From positions 1 to 25,463 of the IMG/VR virus record IMGVR_UViG_3300025508_000134: DNA of 25,463 bases. The stretch is one strand, 5' to 3'. Origin of the DNA: a virus. Of the stretch, positions 16,597 to 22,186 are shown piece by piece (positions within the stretch are counted from its first letter, which is position 1; each line of letters opens with the position of its first letter). The position numbers were made by a program, and so were the translations under genes. The notes beneath the pieces were generated by a model that was given only the letters and a program-made list of their open reading frames with translations, ran no database searches and was not told the DNA's origin.

Positions 16597-17009
16597 TGGC
16601 AGTAAGTGTAATTTTAAGAAACTATCCAATTATACCAATAGCATACGTGTTATATGGTGGCAAAAAGTGTTGGATAACTACTGATACTTTATCTTATAGG
16701 TTAAGTAACGGGCAAAATTATACGGTTGAAAAAGGGTTTAGGTTTGATGGAACAAGCTCACCACGTTTTTTATGGTCTGTATTTCCTCAGATTGATGATA
16801 GTATTTTAGCTGTTATACTACATGACCATATGTATATGAATGATTATTTACTAGACACTAAAAGTCCTAAAGATGCAAAAGAGTGGATAGACCACGAGTT
16901 TAAATTATTCTTAGATAAGTATAGTAAGAAACCAAAAAAAGATAAAGCAATGTTTCTCGGGGTTGATTTGTTTGGGTGGAAAATTTTTAATAGAAGAAAA
17001 GATGAATGA
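16596..17009 (+). CDS. DUF1353 family protein
   Basis: The 137-residue product has the DUF1353 signatures: a short beta region, then GFRFDGTSSPRFLW at residues 47-60 (family pattern 'GF-tDgaSvPr-lw'), then a helix with ILHDHMY at 74-80, including the paired histidine-aspartate (LHDH). The function of DUF1353 is unknown; the conserved Asp and His residues suggest metal or hydrolytic activity, and members often lie near phage lysis or tail genes, as here. It ends overlapping the holin-like start. Nothing looks truncated. Confidence 0.8.
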   Translation: MAVSVILRNYPIIPIAYVLYGGKKCWITTDTLSYRLSNGQNYTVEKGFRFDGTSSPRFLWSVFPQIDDSILAVILHDHMYMNDYLLDTKSPKDAKEWIDHEFKLFLDKYSKKPKKDKAMFLGVDLFGWKIFNRRKDE

Positions 17010-17442
17010 GAAACTAAGCCACCTTATTACAACGATTATAACATCTTTTTTAGTAGTATTAGGTAATATATCATTATTTGCAATATTGTTGATTACAACG
17101 GTTGTAACTGATGTAATTTACTGTTTGGCGACTAACATTAGGAAAAATGGTTTTAAAGGTTTTAATTATGCTAAACTATTAGATAGTGGAATTAATTTAG
17201 TGCTTTATTTAATGGTAGTGTTAATTATGGGGATTGTTGACTACACAATACTTGCTAATAACCCTTTAAAAATTGAGTTTATTGCAACTAAAGTAGTTAC
17301 TTTAATATTCCTATCAATTGAATTAAAGCATATCGAAAAAACACACTTACAAGCAGGAGGTAAAAGGTTTAAAGTATATTTCAGTCAGTTAGTTAAATTC
17401 TTTAATTTTGTAAAAAAATCAATCAAAGATGAAAATAATTAA
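17002..17442 (+). CDS. putative holin
   Basis: The start is taken at 17002 (ATGAATGA overlapping the upstream stop) rather than the upstream in-frame ATG inside DUF1353, giving 146 residues. Three or four membrane helices are visible: ITTIITSFLVVLGNISLFA and ILLITTVVTDVIYCL in the first third, then INLVLYLMVVLIMGIVDY and KVVTLIFLSIELKHIE. A basic, soluble tail follows (GGKRFKVYF). The final 'iE-k-ie' after the last helix resembles holins of Bacteroidetes phages. It would make the membrane lesion that lets the cell-wall enzyme out. Placement in a lysis-like cluster supports it. Confidence 0.6.
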   Translation: MNEKLSHLITTIITSFLVVLGNISLFAILLITTVVTDVIYCLATNIRKNGFKGFNYAKLLDSGINLVLYLMVVLIMGIVDYTILANNPLKIEFIATKVVTLIFLSIELKHIEKTHLQAGGKRFKVYFSQLVKFFNFVKKSIKDENN

Positions 17443-17710
17443 AAATATAATCGGGGCTTTTGATGTACCAAAGGTAATAAAAGCTATTAAAGGCAATGAC
17501 ACAAGTGTTAAATCAAAGGCAATAAGTAAATTAGCAGTTGGTACACCTAGTTTAATGGGATTAGGTATAACATTGATTTATGAGGGTATTGAATACGATG
17601 ATAATATGGTATTTATTACAGGTGCTATATTCGTGTTAGTATCAGTTGTATTGGTCGAGAGAATGGGCGACAAAATAAGTAAAATTGATAGTGATGGTAG
17701 TAACGATTAA
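17429..17710 (+). CDS. small membrane protein of the lysis cluster
   Basis: A 93-residue protein overlapping the holin-like gene by 14 bases. The first 40 residues are basic and soluble (VIKAIKGNDTSVKSKAISK). Two hydrophobic stretches follow, PSLMGLGITLIYEGI and MVFITGAIFVLVSVVLV, separated by a short acidic loop, and the C-terminus is charged. It could be a second holin, an antiholin or an inner-membrane spanin-like protein. The sequence does not decide among these. Confidence 0.6.
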   Translation: MKIIKNIIGAFDVPKVIKAIKGNDTSVKSKAISKLAVGTPSLMGLGITLIYEGIEYDDNMVFITGAIFVLVSVVLVERMGDKISKIDSDGSND

Positions 17711-18104
17711 CAGGGTTAAACAAACGGATAAAGTAACTTTAGGCGAATTATATTTACACGATGACTGTAACAATTTACTATTCAAATGTAAGACGGTTGA
17801 ACGTGAATGGAACGACAATAAACGGTCAATTAGTTGTATTCCTAAAGGTTCTTACAAGGTTATTAAAACCTATTCACCACGATTTAAAAAAGACCTTTAT
17901 TTGGTTAAAGATGTTCCAAATCGTAGTGGTATTAGGTTTCACTCTGCTAATTATTCTTATCAGTTAAACGGTTGTATAGCATTGGGCAAAACCTTTGCAG
18001 ACATTAATCAAGATGGTGTTATTGATGTTACTAGCTCGGTTAATACTCATAAAGAGTTTGATAAGATACTAGAGGGTAAAGGATTTGATTTGGTTATTAA
18101 TTAA
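17694..18104 (+). CDS. DUF5675 family protein, possible cell-wall enzyme
   Basis: The ATG at 17694 is chosen over the in-frame TTG at 17685; both lie inside the preceding gene. The 136-residue product shows the DUF5675 pattern: CKTVEREWNDN near residue 32, PKGSYKVI at 50-57, and the conserved block PNRSGIRFHSANYSYQLNGC at 75-94 followed by GKTFAD. The conserved His83 and Cys94 are spaced somewhat like the H-x14-17-[ST]HGC motif of L,D-transpeptidases, so an activity on peptidoglycan is conceivable. Position at the end of the lysis cluster fits. The catalytic activity of the family is not established to my knowledge. Confidence 0.7.
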   Translation: MVVTINRVKQTDKVTLGELYLHDDCNNLLFKCKTVEREWNDNKRSISCIPKGSYKVIKTYSPRFKKDLYLVKDVPNRSGIRFHSANYSYQLNGCIALGKTFADINQDGVIDVTSSVNTHKEFDKILEGKGFDLVIN

Positions 18105-18264
18105 CTTTAGTAAATAATCCATCTATAAAGCCAGTTAAAGCACATAAATAGCAAAGGATATATAACTCGTAATCGTAATCATAACCTAAAATATAGGAAT
18201 AAATAAAAAATAATGTTACATAAATTACTATATTTTTTATTATTGCTTTTATGTATTTATTCAT
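18097..18264 (-). CDS. 55-residue membrane protein
   Basis: A complete minus-strand frame of 55 codons that converges on the DUF5675 gene, overlapping its 3' end by eight bases. Two hydrophobic helices are visible: IKNIVIYVTLFFIYSYIL, and LYILCYLCALTGFIDGLF after an acidic turn (GYDYDYE). Its start is preceded by AAAAAAGATAGATAATG, one copy of the recurrent initiation module of this gene cluster, and overlaps the upstream frame's stop by eight bases (ATGAATAA). No family is recognised. Confidence 0.65.
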   Translation of the reverse strand: MNKYIKAIIKNIVIYVTLFFIYSYILGYDYDYELYILCYLCALTGFIDGLFTKVN

Positions 18265-18412
18265 TATCTATCTTTTTTAAATTATTAATATCTTTCTTCA
18301 ACTCTTCTATGTCTTTTAAAATTAATTGTTGATTTCCAACTATGGTTGAAGCCGTTACCCCAATGAATATCAATAAGAGAGTGTATAAGAAAATCTGGTA
18401 TATTATTTCCAT
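18257..18412 (-). CDS. 51-residue membrane-anchored coiled-coil protein
   Basis: A complete minus-strand frame with an N-terminal membrane helix (YQIFLYTLLLIFIGVTAS) followed by a charged helix (ILKDIEELKKDINNLKKIDNE) that looks like a short coiled coil. A GGATAGATAATG initiation module precedes it, and its 3' end carries the module of the next gene inside its own coding sequence. The layout (one membrane helix plus coiled coil) resembles some small phage spanin-like or superinfection proteins, but the strand is opposite to the lysis genes. No family is recognised. Confidence 0.65.
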   Translation of the reverse strand: MEIIYQIFLYTLLLIFIGVTASTIVGNQQLILKDIEELKKDINNLKKIDNE

Positions 18413-18447
18413 TATCTATCCTTTTTAAATTATTAATTAAGTTTAAT

Positions 18448-18654
18448 TTACAAATATTCCTTAATTATCCTACGTGCTGATGCGTTACTGCATGAATTTC
18501 TTATCAAATCAATAACATCATTTTGAAGTAATTTGCTTTCTTTCATTTCATTAACTATTCTAATTATTTCCTCTAATTGCGAGTCTAATAAAGTTAAATC
18601 GTGTTCATTACTTAGATGACTAAATAACTCATAATACATTTCGCTTGTTTTCAT
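18448..18654 (-). CDS. small acidic helical protein
   Basis: A 68-residue protein with almost wholly helical sequence (HLSNEHDLTLLDSQLEEII, VIDLIRNSCSNASARRIIKE). It begins at a copy of the recurrent initiation module (18652-18676). The gap of 35 bases to the next gene is the largest in this sub-cluster and is filled by another module copy. No family is recognised. By size and position it belongs to the early, host-interaction type of small phage genes. Confidence 0.7.
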   Translation of the reverse strand: MKTSEMYYELFSHLSNEHDLTLLDSQLEEIIRIVNEMKESKLLQNDVIDLIRNSCSNASARRIIKEYL

Positions 18655-18671
18655 TATCTATCCTTTTTAAA

Positions 18672-18872
18672 TTATTCAAAATAATTATCAGTATATTCAA
18701 ATCCTTTATCGTAATCATATTGTTCCGAACTTACATTTTCTCTAAAACTATCTAAAAAATCAATATTTGTTTGTTGTATTAAAACTATTAACTTTTTAGT
18801 TGCTTTTTCTTTATCAAGAAAACCAAACTTATCATGAGATTTTATTAATATATCTTTAATTTTTTCTTCCAT
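18672..18872 (-). CDS. small acidic protein
   Basis: A 66-residue protein. The N-terminal part is helical and mixed in charge (MEEKIKDILIKSHDKFGFLD), the middle hydrophobic-helical (KKLIVLIQQTNIDFLDSF), and the end very acidic and aromatic (YDYDKGFEYTDNYFE). Its start lies in the fourth junction module and its stop TAA lies in the third. The first 17 bases overlap the 55-residue gene upstream. No family is recognised. Confidence 0.7.
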   Translation of the reverse strand: MEEKIKDILIKSHDKFGFLDKEKATKKLIVLIQQTNIDFLDSFRENVSSEQYDYDKGFEYTDNYFE

Positions 18873-19023
18873 TCTCTATCCTTTTTAAATTATTATAATT
18901 ATTTACAACTGTTAAAAACTCAATTACTACGGGCAAATCTACTAAATCAATTTGGCTTAATAGATTATACCCTATTGTATTTCTGATTGTTTCGTGTTGT
19001 TCTATTGTGGCTATTGGGTTCAT
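18856..19023 (-). CDS. 55-residue protein of unknown function
   Basis: A complete minus-strand frame whose ATG overlaps the stop of the gene upstream (ATGA at 19020-19023), which fixes the start. The peptide begins MNPIATIEQHETIRNTIGYN and is followed by a hydrophobic helix (VDLPVVIEFLTVVNN) and a basic tail. It overlaps the next gene's start by 17 bases, so the junction module at 18870-18896 is inside its coding region. No family is recognised. Confidence 0.65.
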   Translation of the reverse strand: MNPIATIEQHETIRNTIGYNLLSQIDLVDLPVVIEFLTVVNNYNNLKRIENGRKN

Positions 19024-19292
19024 TTATCTTTAAATGTTTCTGCTAATTTTTCAGCTAATTCATTTTGATACTGTTTACATTCTTCTTTACTCAAACAACC
19101 ATCGACAAATAAACTTAAAGTTTCAAACCAATAAGATTTTCGGCTTTTAATTCTGTTTATTATCCTATTTTTATCAACCTGTTTCTTCAACTCATTATAT
19201 TTATTTGGGAAATCTTTATTAATATGCAATTCGCCCGTTTCAGCCAAATCCTCCCAAAGTTTCCAAAGCTCTTTTATTAGTTCTTTTTCCAT
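19020..19292 (-). CDS. small charged helical protein
   Basis: A 90-residue protein, Lys/Glu-rich and helical (KELIKELWKLWEDLAETGEL; KNRIINRIKSRKSYWFETL; ending KLAETFKDK), with two cysteines in the middle (GCLSKEECK). Two bases separate it from the gene upstream, and its stop overlaps the next start. No family is recognised. Confidence 0.7.
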   Translation of the reverse strand: MEKELIKELWKLWEDLAETGELHINKDFPNKYNELKKQVDKNRIINRIKSRKSYWFETLSLFVDGCLSKEECKQYQNELAEKLAETFKDK

Positions 19293-19294
19293 AT

Positions 19295-19555
19295 CTATTT
19301 TAATCCTAAAAAGCTAATTAGTTTATCCATTATTGTTTTATGCTCTCTATTACTTTGGCAATTAATTTCATTAGTAAACAATAAAACTTTATCTTCTGGA
19401 ACTAAAAAAGTAAAATACATATTGTTTTTTTCTTCTTTAATAGCTTTTATTATACATTCAAAATGCTTAATATATTTAATTAACTCAGTAATATTATGAT
19501 TAGTATTGCAAGGTATAACCATTTCAAAGTAATTTATTCCGTTTATTCTTTCCAT
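19295..19555 (-). CDS. small protein of unknown function
   Basis: An 86-residue protein with alternating strands and helices (YFEMVIPCNTNHNITELIKY; a helix HFECIIKAIKEEKNN; strands MYFTFLVPEDKVLLF). The beta-alpha-beta pattern would fit a small ferredoxin-like fold. It begins 12 bases after an attC-like hairpin (19567-19622) and is the first gene of the downstream half of the minus-strand cluster. No family is recognised. Confidence 0.7.
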   Translation of the reverse strand: MERINGINYFEMVIPCNTNHNITELIKYIKHFECIIKAIKEEKNNMYFTFLVPEDKVLLFTNEINCQSNREHKTIMDKLISFLGLK

Positions 19556-19566
19556 ATCTATTTAAT

Positions 19567-19622
19567 TTAATAACGATGTATAAAATGCAACTTCGCAGAC
19601 ATTTATACGGGCGTTATGCGTA
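19567..19622 (-). repeat. attC-like imperfect palindrome, element 1
   Basis: On the minus strand it runs from TACGCATAAC (19622-19613) to TCGTTATTAA (19576-19567). It folds as CGTTAT/ATAACG, then GTATAAA/TTTATAC with an unpaired A, then TGC/GCA around a loop. Conserved outer boxes with a variable palindromic interior and a length of 56 bases resemble integron attC sites, whose consensus ends are RYYYAAC and GTTRRRY; the boxes match only partly. The same two ten-base boxes recur exactly in element 2. Confidence 0.6.
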
Positions 19623-19633
19623 ACTATATTTTG

Positions 19634-19654
19634 CCACTAATTAGCGTTTAGTGG
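19634..19654. terminator. hairpin at the 3' end of the cysteine-rich gene
   Basis: CCACTAA (19634-19640) and TTAGTGG (19648-19654) form a perfect seven-pair stem with a seven-base loop. The stop codon of the minus-strand cysteine-rich gene (19641) lies inside it. On the plus strand it is followed by TATTTTTTA; on the minus strand there is no T tract, so termination of the minus-strand genes is doubtful. Confidence 0.4.
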
Positions 19655-20042
19655 TATTTTTTAGTTTTTCTTCTTCACACATTTTACACTCATTTTTACA
19701 TCTTCCTATTTCAGGATAATGTTTTTCATCATTACAATAAAATTGACTGTTCGGTTTTTCCGAATAGTTGTCATTTAAGTTAAATTCACAACCATTGCAA
19801 TTCACCATACTCTTATAATTATGACACCAATCATCATCAGTATCAGCATTAATTTTGCAATGTGAAGTGTTAATTACTTTTGCTTTCATTTTTCTAATTA
19901 ATTGCTTTGAAGCATCATGTAATCTTAAATACATGGCTTTTTGAATTGGGTCATTTTCATCCCAATCTAACGAATATAAATGATTGTTAAAACAATGAGT
20001 AACTACGTTATCTAAATAGTTTTTATAAGTCTTTTTGCTCAT
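19641..20042 (-). CDS. cysteine-rich protein, possibly metal-binding
   Basis: A 133-residue protein with nine cysteines. Seven are in the C-terminal half: DWC, VNCNGC, FYC, and GRCKNECKMC, each pair separated by two or three residues as in zinc-binding sites. The N-terminal half is basic and helical (KQLIRKMKAKVI). It is the last gene of the block bracketed by the two attC-like hairpins. Zinc binding is inferred from cysteine spacing only; no named family is recognised. Confidence 0.7.
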   Translation of the reverse strand: MSKKTYKNYLDNVVTHCFNNHLYSLDWDENDPIQKAMYLRLHDASKQLIRKMKAKVINTSHCKINADTDDDWCHNYKSMVNCNGCEFNLNDNYSEKPNSQFYCNDEKHYPEIGRCKNECKMCEEEKLKNTTKR

Positions 20043-20044
20043 AA

Positions 20045-20224
20045 TTATTTTACTTTTGAAATTATTTTTTTTGTTTTTAAAATAACATAATCCATCAACT
20101 CTTCCTTAGTAGAAAATTCAATTTCTAAATTACTCCATCTTGTTGGTGATATTTCAGATTTAATTCCTCCTATTAATTTGTAACAATTATGTCTTTTTTC
20201 TATTTTAAATTCAAAATCATTCAT
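20045..20224 (-). CDS. 59-residue basic protein
   Basis: A complete minus-strand frame filling the gap between two longer genes, ending two bases before the next start. The peptide is basic and strand-rich (FEFKIEKRHNCYKLIGGI, RWSNLEIEFSTKEEL), followed by a lysine-rich helix end (LKTKKIISKVK). Codon use matches the neighbours. No family is recognised. Confidence 0.65.
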   Translation of the reverse strand: MNDFEFKIEKRHNCYKLIGGIKSEISPTRWSNLEIEFSTKEELMDYVILKTKKIISKVK

Positions 20225-20238
20225 CTCTATTGCCGTTT

Positions 20239-20481
20239 TTATAGTTTGTTTAATTCTTGTTTAACTTCTCTCCAATACTCTAATTCTTTTATTTCTGCTT
20301 TCCCAAGTGTTTCAATCCCTTCAATTTTTACTATTGCATGAGTAATTTCAAAAACACTTATTAAAGAATTTTTAATCGCTATTGAAGTGCAAAGTAATTC
20401 GTTTCCACACTCCGTATCTTCATTCATCAAAACCATTCTAAATTGGCTTACTAAATCTTCTGCTTTTTTAATTGGTGTCAT
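20239..20481 (-). CDS. small conserved phage protein ('YWxxVKxEL' type)
   Basis: The ATG at 20481 is chosen, giving 80 residues; an earlier in-frame ATG at 20520 would lengthen it by 13 Lys-rich residues deep inside the upstream gene. The sequence starts TPIKKAEDLVSQFRMVL, has a central helix ELLCTSIAIKNSLISVFEI and ends LEYWREVKQELNKL. This layout ('kAkeLv-kf---------a-i-----i------YW-eVk-Ei-kL') is common in small proteins of Flavobacteriaceae phages. Their function is unknown. The gene at 20739 has a similar end. Confidence 0.7.
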   Translation of the reverse strand: MTPIKKAEDLVSQFRMVLMNEDTECGNELLCTSIAIKNSLISVFEITHAIVKIEGIETLGKAEIKELEYWREVKQELNKL

Positions 20482-20749
20482 AGTCTTTTTTTTTGTTAAT
20501 CCTATCTTCTTTCTTTTCAAAGTCTTCTGCTAATCCATCTTTATAGGTACTTAAAAACCTTGTAGCTTCATCCCATTTATCAACTGGAATAAATTGCTCA
20601 AAGCATTCTTTATAAGCATCTATTTTCGTTTCTAAATCTGAAAAGTAATGTACCATTAAATCAAAAATTTCATTTTGAATTAAATCATTACTTTTTTTGT
20701 TATCTGAATACTTTACCAATATTTTTCTTATTTCTTTTTTAACACTCAT
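20468..20749 (-). CDS. small acidic protein of unknown function
   Basis: A 93-residue helical protein (MSVKKEIRKILVKYSDNKKS, then a helical middle with CFEQFIPVDKWDEATRFLST) ending in a highly charged tail (EDFEKKEDRINKKKDYDTN). It overlaps its upstream neighbour by 11 bases and its downstream neighbour by 14. No family is recognised. Confidence 0.7.
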   Translation of the reverse strand: MSVKKEIRKILVKYSDNKKSNDLIQNEIFDLMVHYFSDLETKIDAYKECFEQFIPVDKWDEATRFLSTYKDGLAEDFEKKEDRINKKKDYDTN

Positions 20750-20993
20750 AATTTATAATTTCAATCATTACTTTTTCCCAATAATTAATTCTTTCCTGTT
20801 CCCAATTAACAACCTCTTTATGTTTTATTTGACTATCTATTTCTTTTATTATTTCATAAATAAGTATCTTAGCTACTTGTTTACATGAATATTCATCAAA
20901 TTCATCACCTATTAAAAAATGGGGATACAATAAATGTTCAATAATATATTCAGATTTTCTTTTAGCTGTTTCTGGTTTTAATATTTTATCCAT
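20739..20993 (-). CDS. small phage protein related to the 20239 gene
   Basis: An 84-residue protein and first gene of the minus-strand cluster. SCKQVAKILIYEIIKEI and ERINYWEKVMIEIINYEC reproduce the alanine-helix plus 'YWekV--EI' layout of the gene at 20239-20481, so the two look like diverged relatives. Its start is 18 bases from the inner edge of the attC-like hairpin at 21011-21076, which would lie in its 5' leader. Function unknown. Confidence 0.7.
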   Translation of the reverse strand: MDKILKPETAKRKSEYIIEHLLYPHFLIGDEFDEYSCKQVAKILIYEIIKEIDSQIKHKEVVNWEQERINYWEKVMIEIINYEC

Positions 20994-21010
20994 AATATTA
21001 TAATTTTAGC

Positions 21011-21076
21011 TACGCATAACACAGCATTAATAACAATTCCGCTACGCTACACAGTTATTACTGTATTCGTTATTAA
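21011..21076 (+). repeat. attC-like imperfect palindrome, element 2
   Basis: It runs from TACGCATAAC (21011-21020) to TCGTTATTAA (21067-21076), the same ten-base boxes as element 1 but on the opposite strand. ATAAC pairs with GTTAT, ACAG with CTGT, and TAATAAC (21028-21034) with GTTATTA (21054-21060), leaving bulges CAT and ATTC and a loop containing GCTACGC, which also occurs at 21009-21015. The interior differs from element 1, so the boxes are conserved and the stem is not. Confidence 0.6.
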
Positions 21077-21084
21077 CAAAACTA
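21077..21084 (-). promoter_or_regulatory. possible promoter for the minus-strand gene block
   Basis: On the minus strand this reads TAGTTTTG, an exact TAnnTTTG. It lies directly outside element 2 and would start transcription within it, so the hairpin would form the 5' end of the message for the gene at 20739-20993. No good -33 element is visible 17-21 bases upstream. Confidence 0.3.
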
Positions 21085-21149
21085 ACAAAAACAAATCAAT
21101 CTAAATGTTAAAAAGTCTTAAATTTTATACTTAGGTTAAAATCATAGAG

Positions 21150-21165
21150 TTTAATTAAAATTAAA
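21150..21165. promoter_or_regulatory. candidate operator, copy 1
   Basis: TTTAAT-TAAA-ATTAAA is a 16-base perfect inverted repeat with a four-base spacer. It lies directly upstream of the -7 box TATCTTTG at 21170-21177, where a bound repressor would block RNA polymerase. Confidence 0.55.
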
Positions 21166-21169
21166 TACA

Positions 21170-21177
21170 TATCTTTG
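21170..21177 (+). promoter_or_regulatory. promoter -7 box of the first early unit
   Basis: TATCTTTG is an exact match to TAnnTTTG, 35 bases before the ATG at 21213. The -33 region is not clear. The candidate operator copy 1 occupies the spacer. Confidence 0.5.
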
Positions 21178-21212
21178 TTGAGTAAATAAATTTTTAACTA
21201 AAAACAATAATT

Positions 21213-21485
21213 ATGAAACTAGAATTAAACGAATACTCACCTTATTTACGCAAATCGTTAAGGTACATTCAAAACTTATTTGATGGTTTAATTGAAGTAG
21301 AAGTGACTAAATTAAACAATGATAATGAAAGGTGTTGGATAGAATTTAATTGCGAATACGGTGTATTTAATTTATCTGATGACTGTGATAATTTAGATGT
21401 GTTTAGCACCAAAAGATACTTACAAATATTTGAAATATTAGAAAATCAGATTAAAGAGTTTGTAGGCGAATTAATAGAATTATAA
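21213..21485 (+). CDS. early protein of unknown function
   Basis: A 90-residue acidic protein, first gene of the plus-strand early region. A helical start (YSPYLRKSLRYIQNLFDGL) is followed by strands (IEVEVTKL, CWIEFNCEYGVFNL) and a final helix (YLQIFEILENQIKEFVGEL). The leader ends AAAAACAATAATTATG, an A-rich type shared with the other early genes. No family is recognised. Confidence 0.7.
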   Translation: MKLELNEYSPYLRKSLRYIQNLFDGLIEVEVTKLNNDNERCWIEFNCEYGVFNLSDDCDNLDVFSTKRYLQIFEILENQIKEFVGELIEL

Positions 21486-21502
21486 ACTAAAAACAAATAG
21501 AA

Positions 21503-21712
21503 ATGGAAAAAATGAAACTTTATAAAGTGACTTTTGATAATAATATTAATTTTGAAAATCAATTTATAATTGCAATTGATGAATTTCAAGCGGTTACTAA
21601 GGCATTAGATTTTAAAACTTTAGATAATTGTATGATTTACACTAAATTCATCTGCAATCGTGACGAGATAATACCAACAGTTGAGCCAATTCAAGAATTT
21701 AAAAACCAATAA
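21503..21712 (+). CDS. early protein of unknown function
   Basis: A 69-residue protein with a beta-helix-beta pattern (KLYKVTFDNNINFENQFIIA, then a helix DEFQAVTKALDFK). The pattern resembles half of the DUF4494 protein encoded next (strand, then a helix beginning with an 'eA--al' element), so a shared small fold is possible. It is preceded by AAAAACAAATAGAAATGG. No family is recognised with confidence. Confidence 0.65.
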   Translation: MEKMKLYKVTFDNNINFENQFIIAIDEFQAVTKALDFKTLDNCMIYTKFICNRDEIIPTVEPIQEFKNQ

Positions 21713-21723
21713 AACCAAAACAC

Positions 21724-22140
21724 ATGAATTATTTTAGTGCAAAAATCAGTTGTTTAACTCCTAAAGATAACGGTGAGCTAAAATCGACAAAAGAAGAGTA
21801 TTTAATTAACGCTTTCAGTTTCTCAGAAGCAGAAGCTAATTTACAAAAAAAATTAGATGGCAGAAAGTACGAGTTACTAGCATTAACTATTAAAAACTTT
21901 GATGAAATTTATAAAGTACAATTTGAAACTTTAGACGATTTATATTACTACAAAGTTATAATTAAACATACTACGGTTAACGAAGCAGGTAAAGAGGTTA
22001 AAACTAAATCAGTTTGTTTAATCGAAGCTAAGAATACAGATGAAGCAAACGAAAAGATTGTTGAACTATGGAAAAACAGCGGTTCAGACTGGAGTATATT
22101 TGCTATTTCAGAAACTAATTATCTTGATTTATTTGTATAA
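21724..22140 (+). CDS. DUF4494 family protein
   Basis: A 138-residue protein with the DUF4494 layout: NYFSAKISC at the start, EEYLINAFSFSEAEANLQKK (about 26-45) equivalent to 'eeYLvdA-sfteAE', DEIYKVQFE, then a second repeat-like half with YYKVIIKHTTVNEAGKEVK, CLIEAKNTDEANEKIVELW and ending IFAISETNYLDLFV, equivalent to the family's 'iaaisEtkimDv'. DUF4494 proteins are found in Bacteroidetes and their phages; the function is unknown. The two halves look like duplicated strand-helix units. Confidence 0.85.
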   Translation: MNYFSAKISCLTPKDNGELKSTKEEYLINAFSFSEAEANLQKKLDGRKYELLALTIKNFDEIYKVQFETLDDLYYYKVIIKHTTVNEAGKEVKTKSVCLIEAKNTDEANEKIVELWKNSGSDWSIFAISETNYLDLFV

Positions 22141-22156
22141 TTTAACATTTAAAAAC

Positions 22157-22186
22157 TTGTTGTTTATTTAATTTTTATTAAATTAG
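22157..22186 (+). promoter_or_regulatory. promoter of the recombination unit
   Basis: TTG at 22157-22159 and TAAATTAG at 22179-22186 are 19 bases apart; the latter is one mismatch from TAnnTTTG. The box lies 23 bases before the ATG at 22210 and overlaps candidate operator copy 2. Confidence 0.45.
22167..22182. promoter_or_regulatory. candidate operator, copy 2
   Basis: TTTAAT-TTTT-ATTAAA, the same inverted repeat as copy 1, ends 27 bases before the ATG at 22210. It overlaps the -7 box. Confidence 0.55.

Larger units (their letters stand above)
18262..18896 (-). repeat. recurrent stop/SD/start junction sequence, four copies
   Basis: Four near-identical copies of about 25-28 bases lie at 18262-18289, 18410-18437, 18652-18676 and 18870-18896. 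On the minus strand each reads AATAATTTAAAAAGGATAG followed by ATAATG, with copy 1 having AAAAAAGAT and copy 4 AGAGAATG. Each ends in the start codon of one small gene and contains an AAAAAGGA ribosome-binding element; copy 3 also contains the TAA stop of the gene before it. Shorter relatives (ATAGATATGG) precede the genes starting at 19292 and 19555. Confidence 0.85.

Noticed and set aside
17685-17693. TTG start for the DUF5675 gene
   Set aside because: An in-frame ATG three codons later is a more usual start and leaves the conserved region intact.
17761-17967. Plus-strand frame of 68 codons inside the DUF5675 gene
   Set aside because: Out-of-frame shadow of the conserved DUF5675 reading; no family features or ribosome site.
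18262-18896. CRISPR array
   Set aside because: Copies are separated by 120-215 bases of coding sequence of unequal length and each overlaps a start codon; no short spacers of equal size.
20697-20888. Plus-strand hydrophobic frame opposite the minus-strand cluster
   Set aside because: Phe/Tyr-rich antisense of AT-rich minus-strand genes with good overlaps and spacing; not a credible membrane protein gene.
19567-21076. True integron cassette array
   Set aside because: The two attC-like elements are inverted relative to each other, whereas cassette arrays carry attC sites in one direction; no integron integrase is present and the core boxes match the consensus only partly.
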